Shown piece by piece: positions 12,366-24,089 of a DNA stretch of 64,000 nucleotides. Within the stretch, counting starts at the first letter, position 1; every line of letters begins with the position of its first letter. The notes beneath the pieces were generated by a model that did no database searches, was not told where the DNA came from, and worked only from the letters and a program-made list of their open reading frames with translations. Source of the DNA: Cristatella mucedo (taxonomy: Eukaryota; Bryozoa; Phylactolaemata; Cristatellidae); the NCBI GenBank assembly GCA_009760855.2, contig WPIO01000283.1, positions 62,001 through 126,000 on the forward strand, read 5' to 3'. Made by a program: the position numbers and the translations under genes.

Positions 12366-13476
12366 CTGTGCACAGCTTAGGGTGTCCCATCCATGCTCCT
12401 GTTATCTGATCTAAATCGTTTGGTAGACGAACGCTCATGTGCACAAGTTTGGTGGAGTCTACTGGTTCTTTGAGGATTGACAGACGCTGGGCTAAATCAC
12501 GCAGCTGTGACCTCAAGGTTTTCAGCTGGATTAGCAGTCCGACGGTATCCTCAGAGTTCAAGGCCAGACTGATGTACCTGCTGACATAGCTGACTCTTCG
12601 CTTCAACAGCTCAGCCGTACACCTCAGCTCAGAGGCTTTTGTTTCAAGGGTTTCGTAGCAATGTTTTAGTTCTTTCTCGGCGTTCTCATGGGCAAAGCTC
12701 ACTGCATCAGCGGCACATTTCTTAGCAGCTTTCAATGTGGCTAGGTTACTTTCATGTGCTGACTTGAGATCCTCCTCGAGCTTTGCTTGGAGGTCCAGAA
12801 TGAAAGATGAGCTGCTAATATTAGCAACGAGACTCTGAATGCAGTCTTTTATCTTGAGTAATCTCTCTGTCGCTTTCGGGTCAGTCGCTAGTTCAGTAAC
12901 TAGTGTTGTGTCGTGATTATCTTTAATACAAGTCGACATTTTGGCGCAAGCAAGGCATAAGGCTTTCTCACAGGAAAAGCAGACGAGCTGCAGCTCCTTC
13001 TTGTGCTCGGAGCAGAGCCGCTCAGGCAATCTGAGGAGCGTAGACCAGTCTGTGGTCTCATCAATGCTGATGCCTCTGTGATTTGAGACGTGCTTTTTGT
13101 GCTCACCAAAGCAACCCTGACACATGGATTTCGAGCAATTAGTGCACCAGAAATCTGCCATTGAGTCGTTGCTGTTTACATTATGGGAGCAGATTGAGCA
13201 AGTGTGCACTTTCCGCAGAGCAGTGAGCCTCTCAACTTCAGCAGATAGGATCAAGTTCTCACAGTCGGTGGTAACGGAGCTTGCAACCCGACAGTCTGGG
13301 CAGGTGACGTCATTGCCACCTAGCTCTCCGGCTTCTCCTTTCAAGCACAATCTGCAGACGCTGTGAAGACAATGAAGCAGCATGGGATTCTTCAGCGTTT
13401 TTGTGCAAATTACACACGCAATTAAGTCATCGAAAGCTGGCTTGTCTCCACCATTTGGTGCTGTGAGTTCTGACAT
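12366..13476 (-). CDS. TRIM-like RING/B-box/coiled-coil protein, first coding exon
   Basis: The likely start is the ATG at 13476 (MSELTAPNGGDKPAFDDLI). An upstream in-frame ATG at 13596 would add about 40 residues of no domain character. The order is: a C3HC4 RING finger (CVICTKTL through CPDCR, residues about 21-65), a first B-box (CSICSHNV, then CTNCSKSMCQGCFGEHKKH), a second B-box (CSEHKKELQLVCFSCEKALC through CIKDNHD), and a long coiled coil. This is the tripartite-motif layout of E3 ubiquitin ligases. The frame is open over about 370 residues and ends in a CACAG/GTATTT donor, phase 1, after HPKLCTG. The C-terminal substrate-binding domain must lie in further exons that I cannot find. A related coiled-coil fragment lies at 60302-60717. 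Confidence 0.82.
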
Positions 13477-13702
13477 TTCTGTAAATAAGCAAGCTGGCCA
13501 TCCTTTACTGTGTCTCTGTCGCACGTCACGACGCGGCGATTCACTAACTTCTGCGAATGGGTGCTCATGCTTCGGCAAATGTAGTAGCCCACACAAATGA
13601 TAAAGAAATAAAAAAGAGAAACAACGTTAATGTAATAGCACTTACCTTATAATCCCTTTCTGGCTACAGATGCAATCCGAGCATGTAATCACACATAGTT
13701 TT

Positions 13703-14583
13703 ATAATAATAATAATAATAATAATAATGCACTTGATAAAGCACCCTCAGAGAACTCAATCTCTCTCTAGGCCCTTTACATTTGCTGCAAAGGGAAATGC
13801 AATTAGATGGTGAGTCAGAATCATGCTTGATAAACAAACAAATTGAATAACATGGTTATGGGTGACATGCACAGGGTCAGCATGCAAATGTGGTTAGTGG
13901 CAGCATACACAGTGTCAGCACGCATAAGCACATCAAGGACGAATCACAGGGACCCACAAAATGCTGTCCTAAATAGGTGTGTTTATAAGTTCTTTTTTAA
14001 TCTGGTCTGGTCAGGTCAGGGGATGCTATGACGCAGGTCGGGAGGGAGTTCCAGGCTTTGGGAGCATACGAAGTAAATGCACGGTATCCAAAGGATTTGA
14101 GGTTTGTACGAGGTATTTGCAGACTTTTGGATTCCAAAAAGTGGGTGGTACAATGCTGGGCCTGACGGGGTAGTAGATCTGAGAGATAGGCTGGAGCCGA
14201 AGAATGAAGTGACCTAAAAGTTAGCTACAAACTTCGAAGTCAATCCGTTGCTTGATTGGTAGCCAGTGCAGGTCGGCGAGATGTGGAGTAGTGTGGCCAC
14301 TGCTATGCTCACGACAGACAAGCCTAGCTGCACAGTTTTGCACCAGCTGCGATCGTCTGATCACACATGCTGGTAAGCCAGTAAGCTGTGAGTTGCAGAA
14401 GTCGAGACGGGATGTCACAAATGCATGGATAAACTTGGACGTGGTATCCTTATCTAAACAAACCCGATTTTTAGCAATGATATGTAGCTGAAAGTAGGCA
14501 GACTTGATTGTGGAGCTGATGTGGTCGTCTAACGAGAGGCTGCTTTAGAATATGACACCTAGATTTCGAGCTGAACCTTCTTA
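13703..14583 (-). mobile_element. LINE-B 3' half
   Basis: The (ATT)n tail at 13703, the hairpin, the 3' untranslated region and the C-terminal part of the polyprotein are read on the minus strand, with QLVQNCAARLVCREHSSGH at about 14340-14280. It is 5'-truncated at about 14583 in the SARNLGVIF region. Frameshifts and stops are present. Confidence 0.75.
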
Positions 14584-14872
14584 ACCTTCTTATGGCATAT
14601 AGGAATAGATTGCTCCTTCTATCACGAGCTAGTCTAGGGCTACATCACCCGACGTTAAGTTTGTAGGATTCTCTCCATTGAATGTACAGACTTCTCCCTT
14701 CAGACACCTCAACGCCATCGTAAATAGAATTTGGCCCTGCCAGCAAGGATAGCAGTGAGGAATGACAGTCGGGAATGAATGCAAACAACAGTTTTTGATG
14801 TTGTTGAAGCTAGTAGCAAAAGTTGGTGACATAATGCACATACACAACCAGAAATTTGAGCCGTGATTTAAT

Positions 14873-15015
14873 GCCGAGCTGGTTTTGTCTGCGGTTAAGG
14901 TGCTCGACCCGACCAAGGCCTGGTTAAAGTCGTGGGTTCCAACCCCGAGGCATATGTAAAGCACCTGAAATGCGATTAAGTTCTTTTGGGGCGCTTTAAG
15001 AATGAATTCTATTTT
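14873..15015 (+). mobile_element. SINE1, tRNA-derived
   Basis: The head is GCCGAGCTGG with GGTTAAGGTGCTCGACC. The B-box-like region is GTGGGTTCCAACCCC. The 3' tail AAAGCACCTG, then ATTAAGTTCTTTTGGGGCGC and TTTAAGAATG resembles the LINE-B 3' hairpin. The layout matches the copy at 56018-56155. Confidence 0.75.
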
Positions 15016-15785
15016 TATTGACTTTGCACCATTTATGGTAACAGTTCGCAATTACAGCTGAAAGGGCAATGGCCGACTGAGCAACTGCTCTGGATTCCTG
15101 CACCGGAATATGGCCGCAAATAGCCGGCATTGCGGCCGCAGGGATATTTCTTTACATATTTTACAGCTAAGTCTTATGCAGCCCACGGCTAGAAAAAATT
15201 AGATGTACTACGCTTGTAGTGATAGTTGTAATAGCTCACGATGTAGTAGTAGTTGGGCTATTTAGTAGCGTCTGCAAATTAGGAATTTAGCTATAGTCAA
15301 ATTTGACCTCTAAAGGATAGAGAAGCCATGACGAAAATGCTGGTTGTAAGCCTCAGTAGCGCAAATAAGTAGCAAAATAATAACTTTGTATTCACTTCAT
15401 AATAATTGGTAGACATCTAAATGGATTACTAGCAATGGAAGCTTTCTTCCTAATGAAACATAAAATAAAACTATTTCTGCAAAAAAGATGCAAGGATGGT
15501 TTTTTAGATAATTTCTCAGCCTGGTATCCATATTTATTCCCAGCTCAACGGCATTGTCGCCAGCTTCATGAAGACAATATAAATTCCTTTTTTGCAGCCA
15601 ACGAGCTGTAAAAATGTGTTTGTGGCCAACTTTTATTTGATTACAAACAACGGTGAGATATTTTCTGTGACTAATAGATGCTTTCTTTGAAATGAAACAT
15701 TTAATAATCTTGAGATTCCTAAGGATGCACGCATGCATTGCAAGCCAGTTGTTCTAGACGGCTCACTCCTTGCAATCATCAAGGA
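15016..15785. other. Unassigned
   Basis: Nothing recognised. The minus-strand open frame 15397-15738 has no motif and partly reads into the neighbouring tandem repeat in another frame. Confidence 0.35.
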
Positions 15786-15893
15786 GTCTGATATATATGA
15801 TGTCTGATATATATGATATCTGATATATATGATGTCTGATATATATGATATCTGATATATATGATATCTGATATATATGATATCTGATATATA
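15786..15893. repeat. 16-bp tandem repeat, about 6.75 units
   Basis: The unit TCTGATATATATGATR is repeated nearly perfectly, with G and A alternating at the last position. On the minus strand it generates an artificial repetitive YISDIIYIRYH frame. Confidence 0.9.
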
Positions 15894-15992
15894 ATAGAGT
15901 CTGTAAGTCCAGCCCAACGGCTTAGTGTTTCCGATATGTAAGAACTTTTTTTGATTGGCAAAATGCTGAGAAAATGATTATATGAGTAATAT

Positions 15993-16181
15993 AGTGAGCC
16001 GTAATGGCTCACTATATAAGGCGGTTGCTTTTCCCAATCTCGGCCCCAAGGGCGTGGGTTCGAATCCTTCGGTGGGTGATCCCTTATCGCCACTACAAGT
16101 GGTGGTGATAGCCGTAAAAGCTCTTTTGTCGCTATACAAAATGAGGCTGTTAAACCAGCTAAGCCTTTATTTATTTATTTA
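15993..16181 (+). mobile_element. SINE2, tRNA-derived
   Basis: The tRNA-like head GAGCCGTAATGGCTCACTA with AAGGC fits an A box. GGGTTCGAATCC is a near-perfect B box. A body containing GGTGATAGCCGTAAAAGCTC and GCTATACAAAATGAGGCTG is shared with the copies at 30932, 50140 and 55756. It ends in an (ATTT)n tail. Confidence 0.82.
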
Positions 16182-16239
16182 GTAACAATGCCAGTAATAG
16201 TTATGCTTGTTGTTCATTTAGCAGGCTACTGGTAGTCAT

Positions 16240-16420
16240 TTGGTCCTGCTTCTTTTGCAGCAAATGTAAAGTGCCAATATAGAAATTGAGTTCTCCGAGA
16301 GTGTAATAACCAATAGATTACTATAAATACTATTTTTGTAAATCACCCTCTGAAAACTCAATCTCTTCCTGGGAAATTGACGTTTGCTGCACAGGAAGCA
16401 CGATCGAATGGGTGGTGGTA
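16240..16420. mobile_element. Two LINE-B 3' ends, tail to tail
   Basis: A plus-strand tail remnant (TTTGCAGCAAATGTAAAGTG followed by AGAAATTGAGTTCTCCGAGA, about 16250-16310) faces a minus-strand tail remnant (CACCCTCTGAAAACTCAATC followed by the TTTGCTGC motif, about 16345-16400). Both are diverged from the young copies. Together they form an imperfect inverted repeat. Confidence 0.6.
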
Positions 16421-16461
16421 GCAAAAAGCCATAGCAAAACGATGAATCGACCAAAAGATAT

Positions 16462-16750
16462 GCCGAAATCGAATTAGTACTCGTTCGTCTGCAGTTTCCT
16501 AGGTCATAAATGCATGATTCGCGTCTGATGATGTAACATAATTAAACGATATCAACTTCTCATACACAGCAATAATCCGTAAGACTAAGCAAACCAAGGA
16601 AGCGACCAGAGACGTATCATGAAGTTGAATTTGTACTCACTAGTCTTACTTCTGCAGCCTTGTAGGTCATGAATGCACTGATCAACTCGGCTTTTGTAAC
16701 GTAATTAAACAGTAGCAACTTCCTATAGACAGCAAACATAATAACTATAA
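16462..16750 (+). repeat. Imperfect direct duplication, about 160-bp period
   Basis: Segment 16462-16590 aligns with 16621-16750. Shared blocks include a TCGAATTAGTACTC / TTGAATTTGTACTC pair, TCTGCAG with TAGGTCAT-AATGCA, GTAAC-TAATTAAAC and CAACTTC-ATA-ACAGCAA. Divergence is substantial, so the duplication is old. Confidence 0.6.
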
Positions 16751-17166
16751 GATGTTCCCCTTTAACCGTTACCCACGAAAATGACTAATATCCGTTGCCA
16801 AATTAATTCACTAATACTTTCTAGATGCTGAAAAGGAATGCGGATAGAGTGTAATGGTAATGTACAGTTAGTTATTTAGTAAGTTTTATATGTATTTACA
16901 TAAGTAGTCAGTGATAACATGAACACCGATATCAGTATGAAAAAACTGTCACAGCTCAAAGCAATCGAACCCAGCACTTGATTAGGGGATAAGCAGGTAG
17001 CTCCTGTCACCTAAAGCAATCACAAATGCATATGCTTAAAATATATCTTAGCTGCATCAGTTTCAATATTTGATGGTCATTCGCCTTCAATTTTCATTAT
17101 TAAATTCTGAAACTGACTGAAACCACACACAGAGCTCAGCGGTCGGAGACGAAGTGTTAGAGCCAC

Positions 17167-17366
17167 TTTATAATAATAACAATAAAAATAATATTGCACT
17201 TGACAAAGCACCCTCAGAGAACTCAATCTCTCTATATGCGCTTTACATTTGCTGCAAAGGGAAATGCAATTGAATGGTGAGTAGTATCATACTTGATAAA
17301 CAAACAAAATGAATAACATGGTTAGGGGTGACATGCACAGGGTCAGCATGCAACTGTGGTTAGTTA
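17167..17366 (-). mobile_element. LINE-B 3' untranslated end, strongly 5'-truncated
   Basis: The AT-rich trinucleotide tail, the hairpin (AAAGCACCCTCAGAGAACTC half) and the 3' untranslated region containing GGGTGACATGCACAGGGTCA are present. Family similarity stops abruptly at about 17366. No coding part is included. Confidence 0.8.
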
Positions 17367-20300
17367 CTTCTGATGGATGCCCCGAAAGCTGCTGACCGAA
17401 TGCCGGCTGTGAGCTGCTAGTGTTCCTAGCTACTTTTTTTGTTCCCTATTACCGAATTACACAACCTCAAAAATAAAAATCTCGGTAACCCTAGCCCACC
17501 ACCAATAAGTCCAACCCTAATTTCCAGAGTCCCTCAAAGCTCACATTTAGGGCAAACACGTCAGCACAGTAGCCTAATATGATTTTTGTCAGACTATACT
17601 ATCAATATCAGAAAAATTACAAAAATAAATATATGTTATCGTGCCCAAATAAAACGTAAACTCTATCCCCGTACTTTACAACGTACTTCTTGATAATCGA
17701 CTGACGAGTTTAGTGGATGTGACTTTGTCATGCTGAAACGGCTGCTGTGTGCCAATCAGCCAGATTATGATTGCATATCCTTAATAAAGGCTGTGAGTTG
17801 TTATAATGGCTACTAACCGACAATGCGGAAATCTGCAGCCGATGCGACATTAAAGCAATAGCCGTGTGCTAGGCTCACTCTTTTTGGGCATGTTTTTGGG
17901 CATGCAATTGACCTTGACATCAAAGCTTATTTAAGCTCTAAACCACAGAGCAGTTTTTATTCGTCATGACCACGATAGATTACCTACAGCACAGTGAGTT
18001 TTTAATGGAGTTTTCTAGAGATTACAGATTCGTCACGTTCGACCCTCGTCATTACTTCTTCATTCAGCGACTCTGTGTGCATCAGTAAATGATGGTGCTT
18101 CACCTACGAGTCTTCGGCAGGCATACGAGGCTCGGGGCTTCCGGAAGTCATCCAAGACTACTGGAACAGGCAAATGATGTCTGTTACGGTCACTGTGTGG
18201 TTTCCTTTTTTGCAAGCATTCCTGCCCAAGACTCAAATAGTGAGCACGACTAAATAACTAGTATACGCATTAAGGGCGACGTAGTCAGCGGCTTCAGGAT
18301 AGAACTTGCAACTCCTGAATGATTGACTTGACAGTCTTCAGATCAACACAGAAGAGCCTATTTGATAACGACTACAATAAATCTGCGTTATCTGCGAACT
18401 TCCAACAGGCCGGCTTTAATAAATCAAGAAATCAAACAAGTACAAATATTTACAAGCGAGCAGGTTATTGGAAAACGATGCAAATTTATCGGTGCAAAAA
18501 TAAGAATGTCAATCACAATTGTCCGGAGGAATATATTTTTCTTTAGAAAGGGAACCCCACAAATAATCGGTTTTCGAAAACATTGTATGAGTAAAGTATT
18601 GAAATCCCTGCTTATTAGAAGAAAACTGGAAGAGAAGTGCAAGCTTGCAGCCAAATTAGAAACTTCAGAAATGGTAGAACTATACGGCAGAACTAGGAGC
18701 CCATATTGAAAAAAGCACGTATATTTTTATAGAGCATAGCCAGAATAGGAGGTGGGTAGCCAATCCAAGTGGTCTGAAGATTGTCATTTTCTCTTGCCTA
18801 GCGAGAGAAGGGCTGCAGTTGAGGCAAGAAAAATGGCTCGAATATACTCCAGAAGAGCAAACGGCCACCGAAGTTTACACAACTTGACGTTTCTATAGAT
18901 ATTCAGAAGGAATTCTACGAACGTATGATTCCTATGTGCTACAGCCGCGTCTTCACCAGCGTTAGCAGGAGAAAACACCGAACGTCTGTTTAGGATAAAA
19001 CCGATGCACTGTTAATTGAATACACCTGTCAGTTCTTACGCACATGATTTTATTTCTGTCCACCCTCCCTACTCACCAGTAGTTAAAATTTAAGCGACGA
19101 AATAAGCACTAGAGTGGGCTCCAGCGACGGCGAAAAACGTCTGCCAGCCTCCAGCACTGCTAGATATGTCCCAGCAACCCAAAGTCCGTGTCGAAACGTC
19201 CTTATCTATGCTGCGTCTCTGCTATCTTGTGTGTTCGCTCGCCTCGCCCCTACTTATCCCCTATAGCCGATCAAAGGCTGCACAGTATTTTCCAGCTGAG
19301 AGGCGACAGGTGCCCAGACCGAAAGCACACGTGATCTTAAGAGCTATCGTCGAGTGGGCGGCTCAAAGATATGCCAGCAAGAGTAGCCCGTTGGCGAAAA
19401 TCGAAATGTATTGCAAGTTGCGATATATAGAAGGATGATGCCGCCCAAGTGGTGAGCATCTAATTAGCAAGCGAGTCACCATGGGGTGACGGTAACTTCA
19501 GCTCATATTTTCGTAGCAGCTATCTGGCGGTCGAGTCGGCTCTAGCAGTGCTGTGCAAGAGAGACATCAGAGTTCGTGTTGTAAAGTTTGCTGGCGATTG
19601 GCTACGAATGGCCGTGGATCAAACTGAATCTTAGCTTGGGCATGTTAGCCATGACTGCCAAACATGACCAACCCCTGCAAGATGTAAAACAACAAATTTG
19701 GCAAAGGTGACCCCAGCAGCGAACTCGATAATTTGGTGCCGCCGCCTTCCTTGGGGATTCCCCTCGCTTATTCGGCCTCGTGCTCGACAGCATTTGTCGC
19801 CAGCGGTATTTGATCTGCAATCGTGTTTTCCTAGAGCCCTACTGCAGACACATCAAACTAGGAGGATTTCAGAAAGAATTAAAGTTTGTCTATGAAGATT
19901 GGTTTAGCAACTGACTTTAGCTTCGACCCATTATCGTGTGTGGAAGGCAACTTCGTGATCCGAATGAAGTAAATGATTCAGCCGCTCCACAAAAACTTAC
20001 AGATTACTTTACTAATCCAGTTAAACGGAGGCGATTGACCTAGCTAAATGGCTACTGATGAGAATTTAGCTTTAAGTGGGCATGTGTTGGCAAGAAGACA
20101 CTTGGAACGTTGCATCACATAAACCATTTTGGACATCGGATAAACTGGAGCCTGGGGCGATTGATAAAGTACGTTTGTCTGCCGACGGAAGAGTGAAATT
20201 TAGCAAGCAAGAACCCGCAGCAAGAAGAAGGAGCCAGACAATCTGAGAAGCTTGACAGAAGGGGGCAAAAAATGGTTGCCTTTGGTCATGCCCGGGAAAC

Positions 20301-20467
20301 GCACTGGGCGTTATTAAATGGGTTTGCAAAATTATTCAGCTTGAGCATTTGCTTTGAAGAAAGCCTGGGCTTCGTCCACTGCCACGGCTAATACAGCTCA
20401 TCTTGGACTTTGTCGAACTTAGTTGCTCGGACTTGTGCATTAGCAGTCTAAGGTATCGAACGTATAA
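17367..20467. other. Long unassigned stretch
   Basis: About 3 kb without a supported gene. Open frames at 18319-18709 (plus) and 19166-19438 (plus) have no recognisable motif or convincing splice sites. A short match, TCGGCAGGCATACGAG at about 18115, also occurs in the LINE-B linker at about 6995, so part may be very old LINE debris. Confidence 0.35.
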
Positions 20468-21950
20468 TGTAATGAAATGTATCTCTGTCTGTAACTCCTC
20501 AAAGTTATACAGATTATGTGGGTGTTACGCAGAAGAGTTTGGTATATCGCACTCACAGCCTACGCGGCTTTCGGTACCCATTCGGTAGCCAACAGACTTC
20601 GTCTCACACAACAAAGAAAAAGTGGGAAGCATAGCGGAGTCAGGGGAGCAGTTCAGGTAGTGAGTAGCATAGAAGTAGCAGCTCAGGACCACTGAAAAAA
20701 ATGTGCCATAGTCGGCAGTAGGAGAGTAGCTGTCGTTGCGTAAGAATTGTGGAAGCGAGTTCCACAGTCTGGGACCTGCCGAGTTAAAACTTCTGTCGCC
20801 AACGGTCTTGAAGTGGAGGAATGGGACAGCTAATTTATTGTCCACACATGACCTGAAGGCACGAACAGGCTGAGGCTGGTGCAGCACTTCAGCTAGGTAC
20901 GAACGAGCCAAGCCGTGACGGGCCTTGTGGGTCAGCCTAAGAACTTTGCTCTATATCCGCTGCTCAACCGGCATCCATCCTAGCTCTTCTAGCAAAGGAG
21001 ACAAGTGGTTTGCTTATTAAACAATGCTCTTTTGACTGAGTACGTACCCGGGTGCAGGCAGAACACCGAAGCTGGTTCGCAGGAACGTATATTCTTGCGT
21101 GTGCCTGCAGTGCCCCCCCTGACACAACTCTCATCTCACAGGTTGGCGTTCCCACTCACCCACTCTCTCTCAGCCACAACTCATCCTGTGAGTTGGTGGG
21201 AGGACAAAGCCGGCCTTTAGATAATCCACAGCCACCAGATCACTGCTAAGCACCGGCCTGTCCCTATGCCACAGCCACCAGCTGTTAGACCCTGGGGAGG
21301 TTTAGGGCACTACCAGTCTGCCTGCACCGGCAGTGTGCCGGCGTTTCCAGCTATCTAAATTATGCACAGAGAACCACAAACCACAGTGGTCAAACCTCTG
21401 GGACTTGAAGACTACCCTTGCAGCCATATTCATAGTCAACTGCAGCGGCTGAGTTGCTTTCTTTGGTAGCCCAACCAAAAGGGAATTACAATAATCAAGC
21501 CGAGACAGAACTAAGGACCTAGTTAAATTATTTGCAAGCCACTGTGGAAGACAGCTCCTAATCTTGGATACGGATCGGACGTGGTGGCTAGCTGTAAAAG
21601 CAGTCTTCTGAATGAAGCTTTAAAAATTGAGGCAGCTGGTGAAAATGGCACCTACATTTCGAGCACTGGTGAAGGTCGCTCAACCGCATTACCTATTCGA
21701 AGAGCAAAGCCTTTTAGTCCAGCTACACGCTTAGGGTGTCCTATGAGCAGCAGTTTTGGTTTATCGTCATTTAGTTTCAAGAAGTTTTCCGACATCCCGG
21801 ATCGTAAGTCGGCAAGTAGAGCATTTAGTTTCTCTGTTGCTGCAGCAGATTCCGACGATTTGAATGACAAATATAGCTGAGTATCGGCAGCATAAAAGGG
21901 ATATACTACTCCGTGGATCTTAATCACTTTTCCCAGAGGTTGAATATAAA
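20468..21950 (-). mobile_element. LINE-A, 5'-truncated, with a 375-bp insert
   Basis: The low-coordinate end carries the ATACATTTCATTACATT-type tail and the 3' untranslated region with GTGGGTGTTACGC. The C-terminal frame (20911-20525) is open and contains VDNKLAVPFL and SAGPRLWNSLPQFLRNDSYS. Past 21383 the element continues with the thumb region (ADTQLYLSFKSSESAAATEK at about 21890). Its 5' truncation is in the catalytic motif region near 21950. The reading is broken by the insert at 21008-21383 and by frameshifts. Confidence 0.78.
21008..21383. mobile_element. Unclassified insert in LINE-A with short target duplication
   Basis: About 375 bp interrupt an otherwise colinear LINE-A. The flanks AAGTGGT (left) and CAGTGGT (right) suggest a target duplication of about 7-8 bp. 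The insert has no open frame with a domain, no clear terminal inverted repeat and no A- or B-box, and it resembles nothing else in this window. It may be a non-autonomous DNA transposon or a short retroelement. Confidence 0.5.
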
Positions 21951-23370
21951 TGCATTGCCTGGTGGTAGGTTAGCTGACTCGTTTGCATCGAAGATTTTAC
22001 ATCAATCCACAAGGCCGTGACCTCGTACACTGGACTGAGTTTGACGTTGAGTTTTTGAGTTCGACCATGCATGACGAGTGATCATTAGTTTGTTAACATG
22101 CTCCCCTATCAACACAAGCTATTTGACCACACGCTCAACCGGGAGGTTGGGGAAATGTCAGTGTGTTCGTGTTTACATTAGTCAGTGGACTCTTGCTGCA
22201 GCTATTATTAATGAGAAAATGGTATTTCATGATTAGGGGTTGGTTGCATGCGATGCTTGTAAGCTGTGACTTGCAAAACAATTTTACGTCAGAGTAATCT
22301 TAGTGGCTGAGTTTCTGCTCAGATGCAGCTATAGCAGTGCCTCAAGACAGAAAGAAATGCTCAGCTACTAGTATCCGTAGAGGTTTACTTCGAAAGTCGT
22401 GTCCTCAAGTCCGTAAGAGCTGTAGAATTATGTTTAGTCTAAGGTGGAAACAAATCCAGGTCTTTAGTGTGTAAATACGCCAGACCAATTTTCAAGCGGG
22501 TGAATCTCGAGGGGTAGTTCAATGGCAATCATATCTACCACAGCAACTATACCATGCATGACTGTAAGACTGTGGCTGCTTGCTTGCATTTCCACGGTTG
22601 GATCGAATGTCGTCGTCTCATTAGGAAACGTACCTCCAACGTTTCCCCGGCTTTTAAGCCTCGCACTGGTGACTCATTTGAATTGTTCCGGTGGATTGGA
22701 AAGAAACTGCCGTCTTTCACTTGTACAGACATTTTAATTCATCATATACTTGCTGCTGTTGGTGTCATTTGCACTGAGTAATTAATATTATTAATTCTGA
22801 TTCCGATGCCAGATGAGGAAAGCCTTAAATTTCAAAGAAGCTCAAAGATATATTTTCATAATGGCTGGGCTCGTGAGACTAACCAGTAAGTGCAACTTTG
22901 ATTCTCAACCTCACTGCCTGTCTTTAATGAGAGCCCCGGTCATAGAAGGATGTCGAAAAATTACGCCTAGCTGCTCTTCATCAGTCAGTCCCACATCGGT
23001 TTCTGGAGGTGGAAGGCAAAGTATTAGCATGGATACTCCGGTTAGCAAGTGCAAGAAAAAGTGTACTTTTCAAATCAGCTCTGAAGGAGCACTAAAAGGT
23101 AAAGACTATCACATCTATTGGATGCTGTTTGCCTAACAAAGGCCGCTTTGGCTTTGAGTATGCTATTGAAAGCTCTTTTGTGTTACACCCACTTATTCTT
23201 TGTGGAGTTACAGACGGAGATGCATTACATATCATTACAGCCATCATTAAATGTTATTTGCTGCCTGCTTCCCAAGCAGGTTTGTCAGCCAGATAAACAT
23301 GATTAGTGATTCCATCCGTAAGGTAGCTGCATCCTCTCTAGACTCATGTCCCTCAATCACATCAACACAG
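21951..23370. other. Unassigned, with a weak exon candidate
   Basis: No repeat was recognised. The frame 22813-23100 (plus) contains a Ser-rich segment (SCSSSVSPTSVSGGG) and ends near an AAAG/GTAAAG donor-like site. That is too little to call a gene. Frames at 22520-22781 overlap each other on both strands without motifs. Confidence 0.3.
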
Positions 23371-24015
23371 GACTCATGCCAAGCAACTCTTGTCTGTCGT
23401 GAGCGTCGCAGTTGCCACACTACTCCACTTCTCGCCGACCTGCACTGGCTACCAGTCAAGCAACGGATTGACTTCAAGGTTTTGTCGCTCACTTTTAGGT
23501 TCCTTCATTCTATGGCTCCAGCCTATCTCTCCGACATACTCCTCCATCAGGCCAAGCATCGTACCACCCGCTTTTCGGAATCCAACAGTCTAGAAATACC
23601 TCGTACAAACCTTAAATTCTTTGGAGACCATGCATTTAGTTCGTATGCTCCCAAAGCCTGGAACTCCGTGCCGACCTGCGTCAGAACATCCCCTGACCTG
23701 ACCACATTTAAAAGGAACTTAAAAACACACCTTTAGGATAAAAAAACAAACATTTAGGACAGCATTTAGTGGGTCCCTGTGATTCGTCCTTCACGTGCTT
23801 ATGCGTGCTGACACCGTGCATGCTTCCACTAACAACATTTGCATGCTGACCCTATGCATGTCACCCCTAACCACGTTATTCATTTTGTTTGTTGTTCAAG
23901 CCTGATTTTACTTACCATTCAATTGCATTTCCCTTTGCAGCAAATGTAAAGTGCCTAGAAAGAGATTAAGTTCTCTGAGGGTGCTTTATAGAGTACATTA
24001 TTATATATATTATAT
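23371..24015 (+). mobile_element. LINE-B C-terminus and 3' end
   Basis: From about 23371 the frame encodes LVCRERRSCHTTPLLADLHW, SESNSLEIPRTNLKFFGDHA and YAPKAWNSVPTCVRTSPDL. It ends at a TAG at 23734 in place of the usual LFRTAFSGSL ending. The 3' untranslated region, hairpin (AAAGTGCC / GGTGCTTT) and TAT/ATT tail follow. Little decay is visible, so the copy is fairly young. Confidence 0.82.
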
Positions 24016-24089
24016 TCTAAGTGACCTTCTCCTGACATTTTCTCCCAGTCAGCGATGACTAATTTTCCTCTACACACTATTCCCACACT

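Noticed and set aside
15786-15893. CRISPR-like array
   Set aside because: The units are contiguous without unique spacers, and the context is an animal genome.
16060-16075. Functional tRNA genes at the B-box motifs
   Set aside because: All B-box hits lie in dispersed SINE1/SINE2 copies with shared bodies and tails, and none folds as a clean standalone tRNA by eye.
15633-16093. Repetitive YISDIIYIRYH-type protein frames on the minus strand
   Set aside because: They are produced by the 16-bp tandem repeat, whose AT-rich units lack stops in those frames.
21376-21395. hAT-like terminal sequence CAGTGGTC at the edge of the 375-bp insert
   Set aside because: The same bases belong to the LINE-A host sequence or its target duplication, and no matching inverted end was found.
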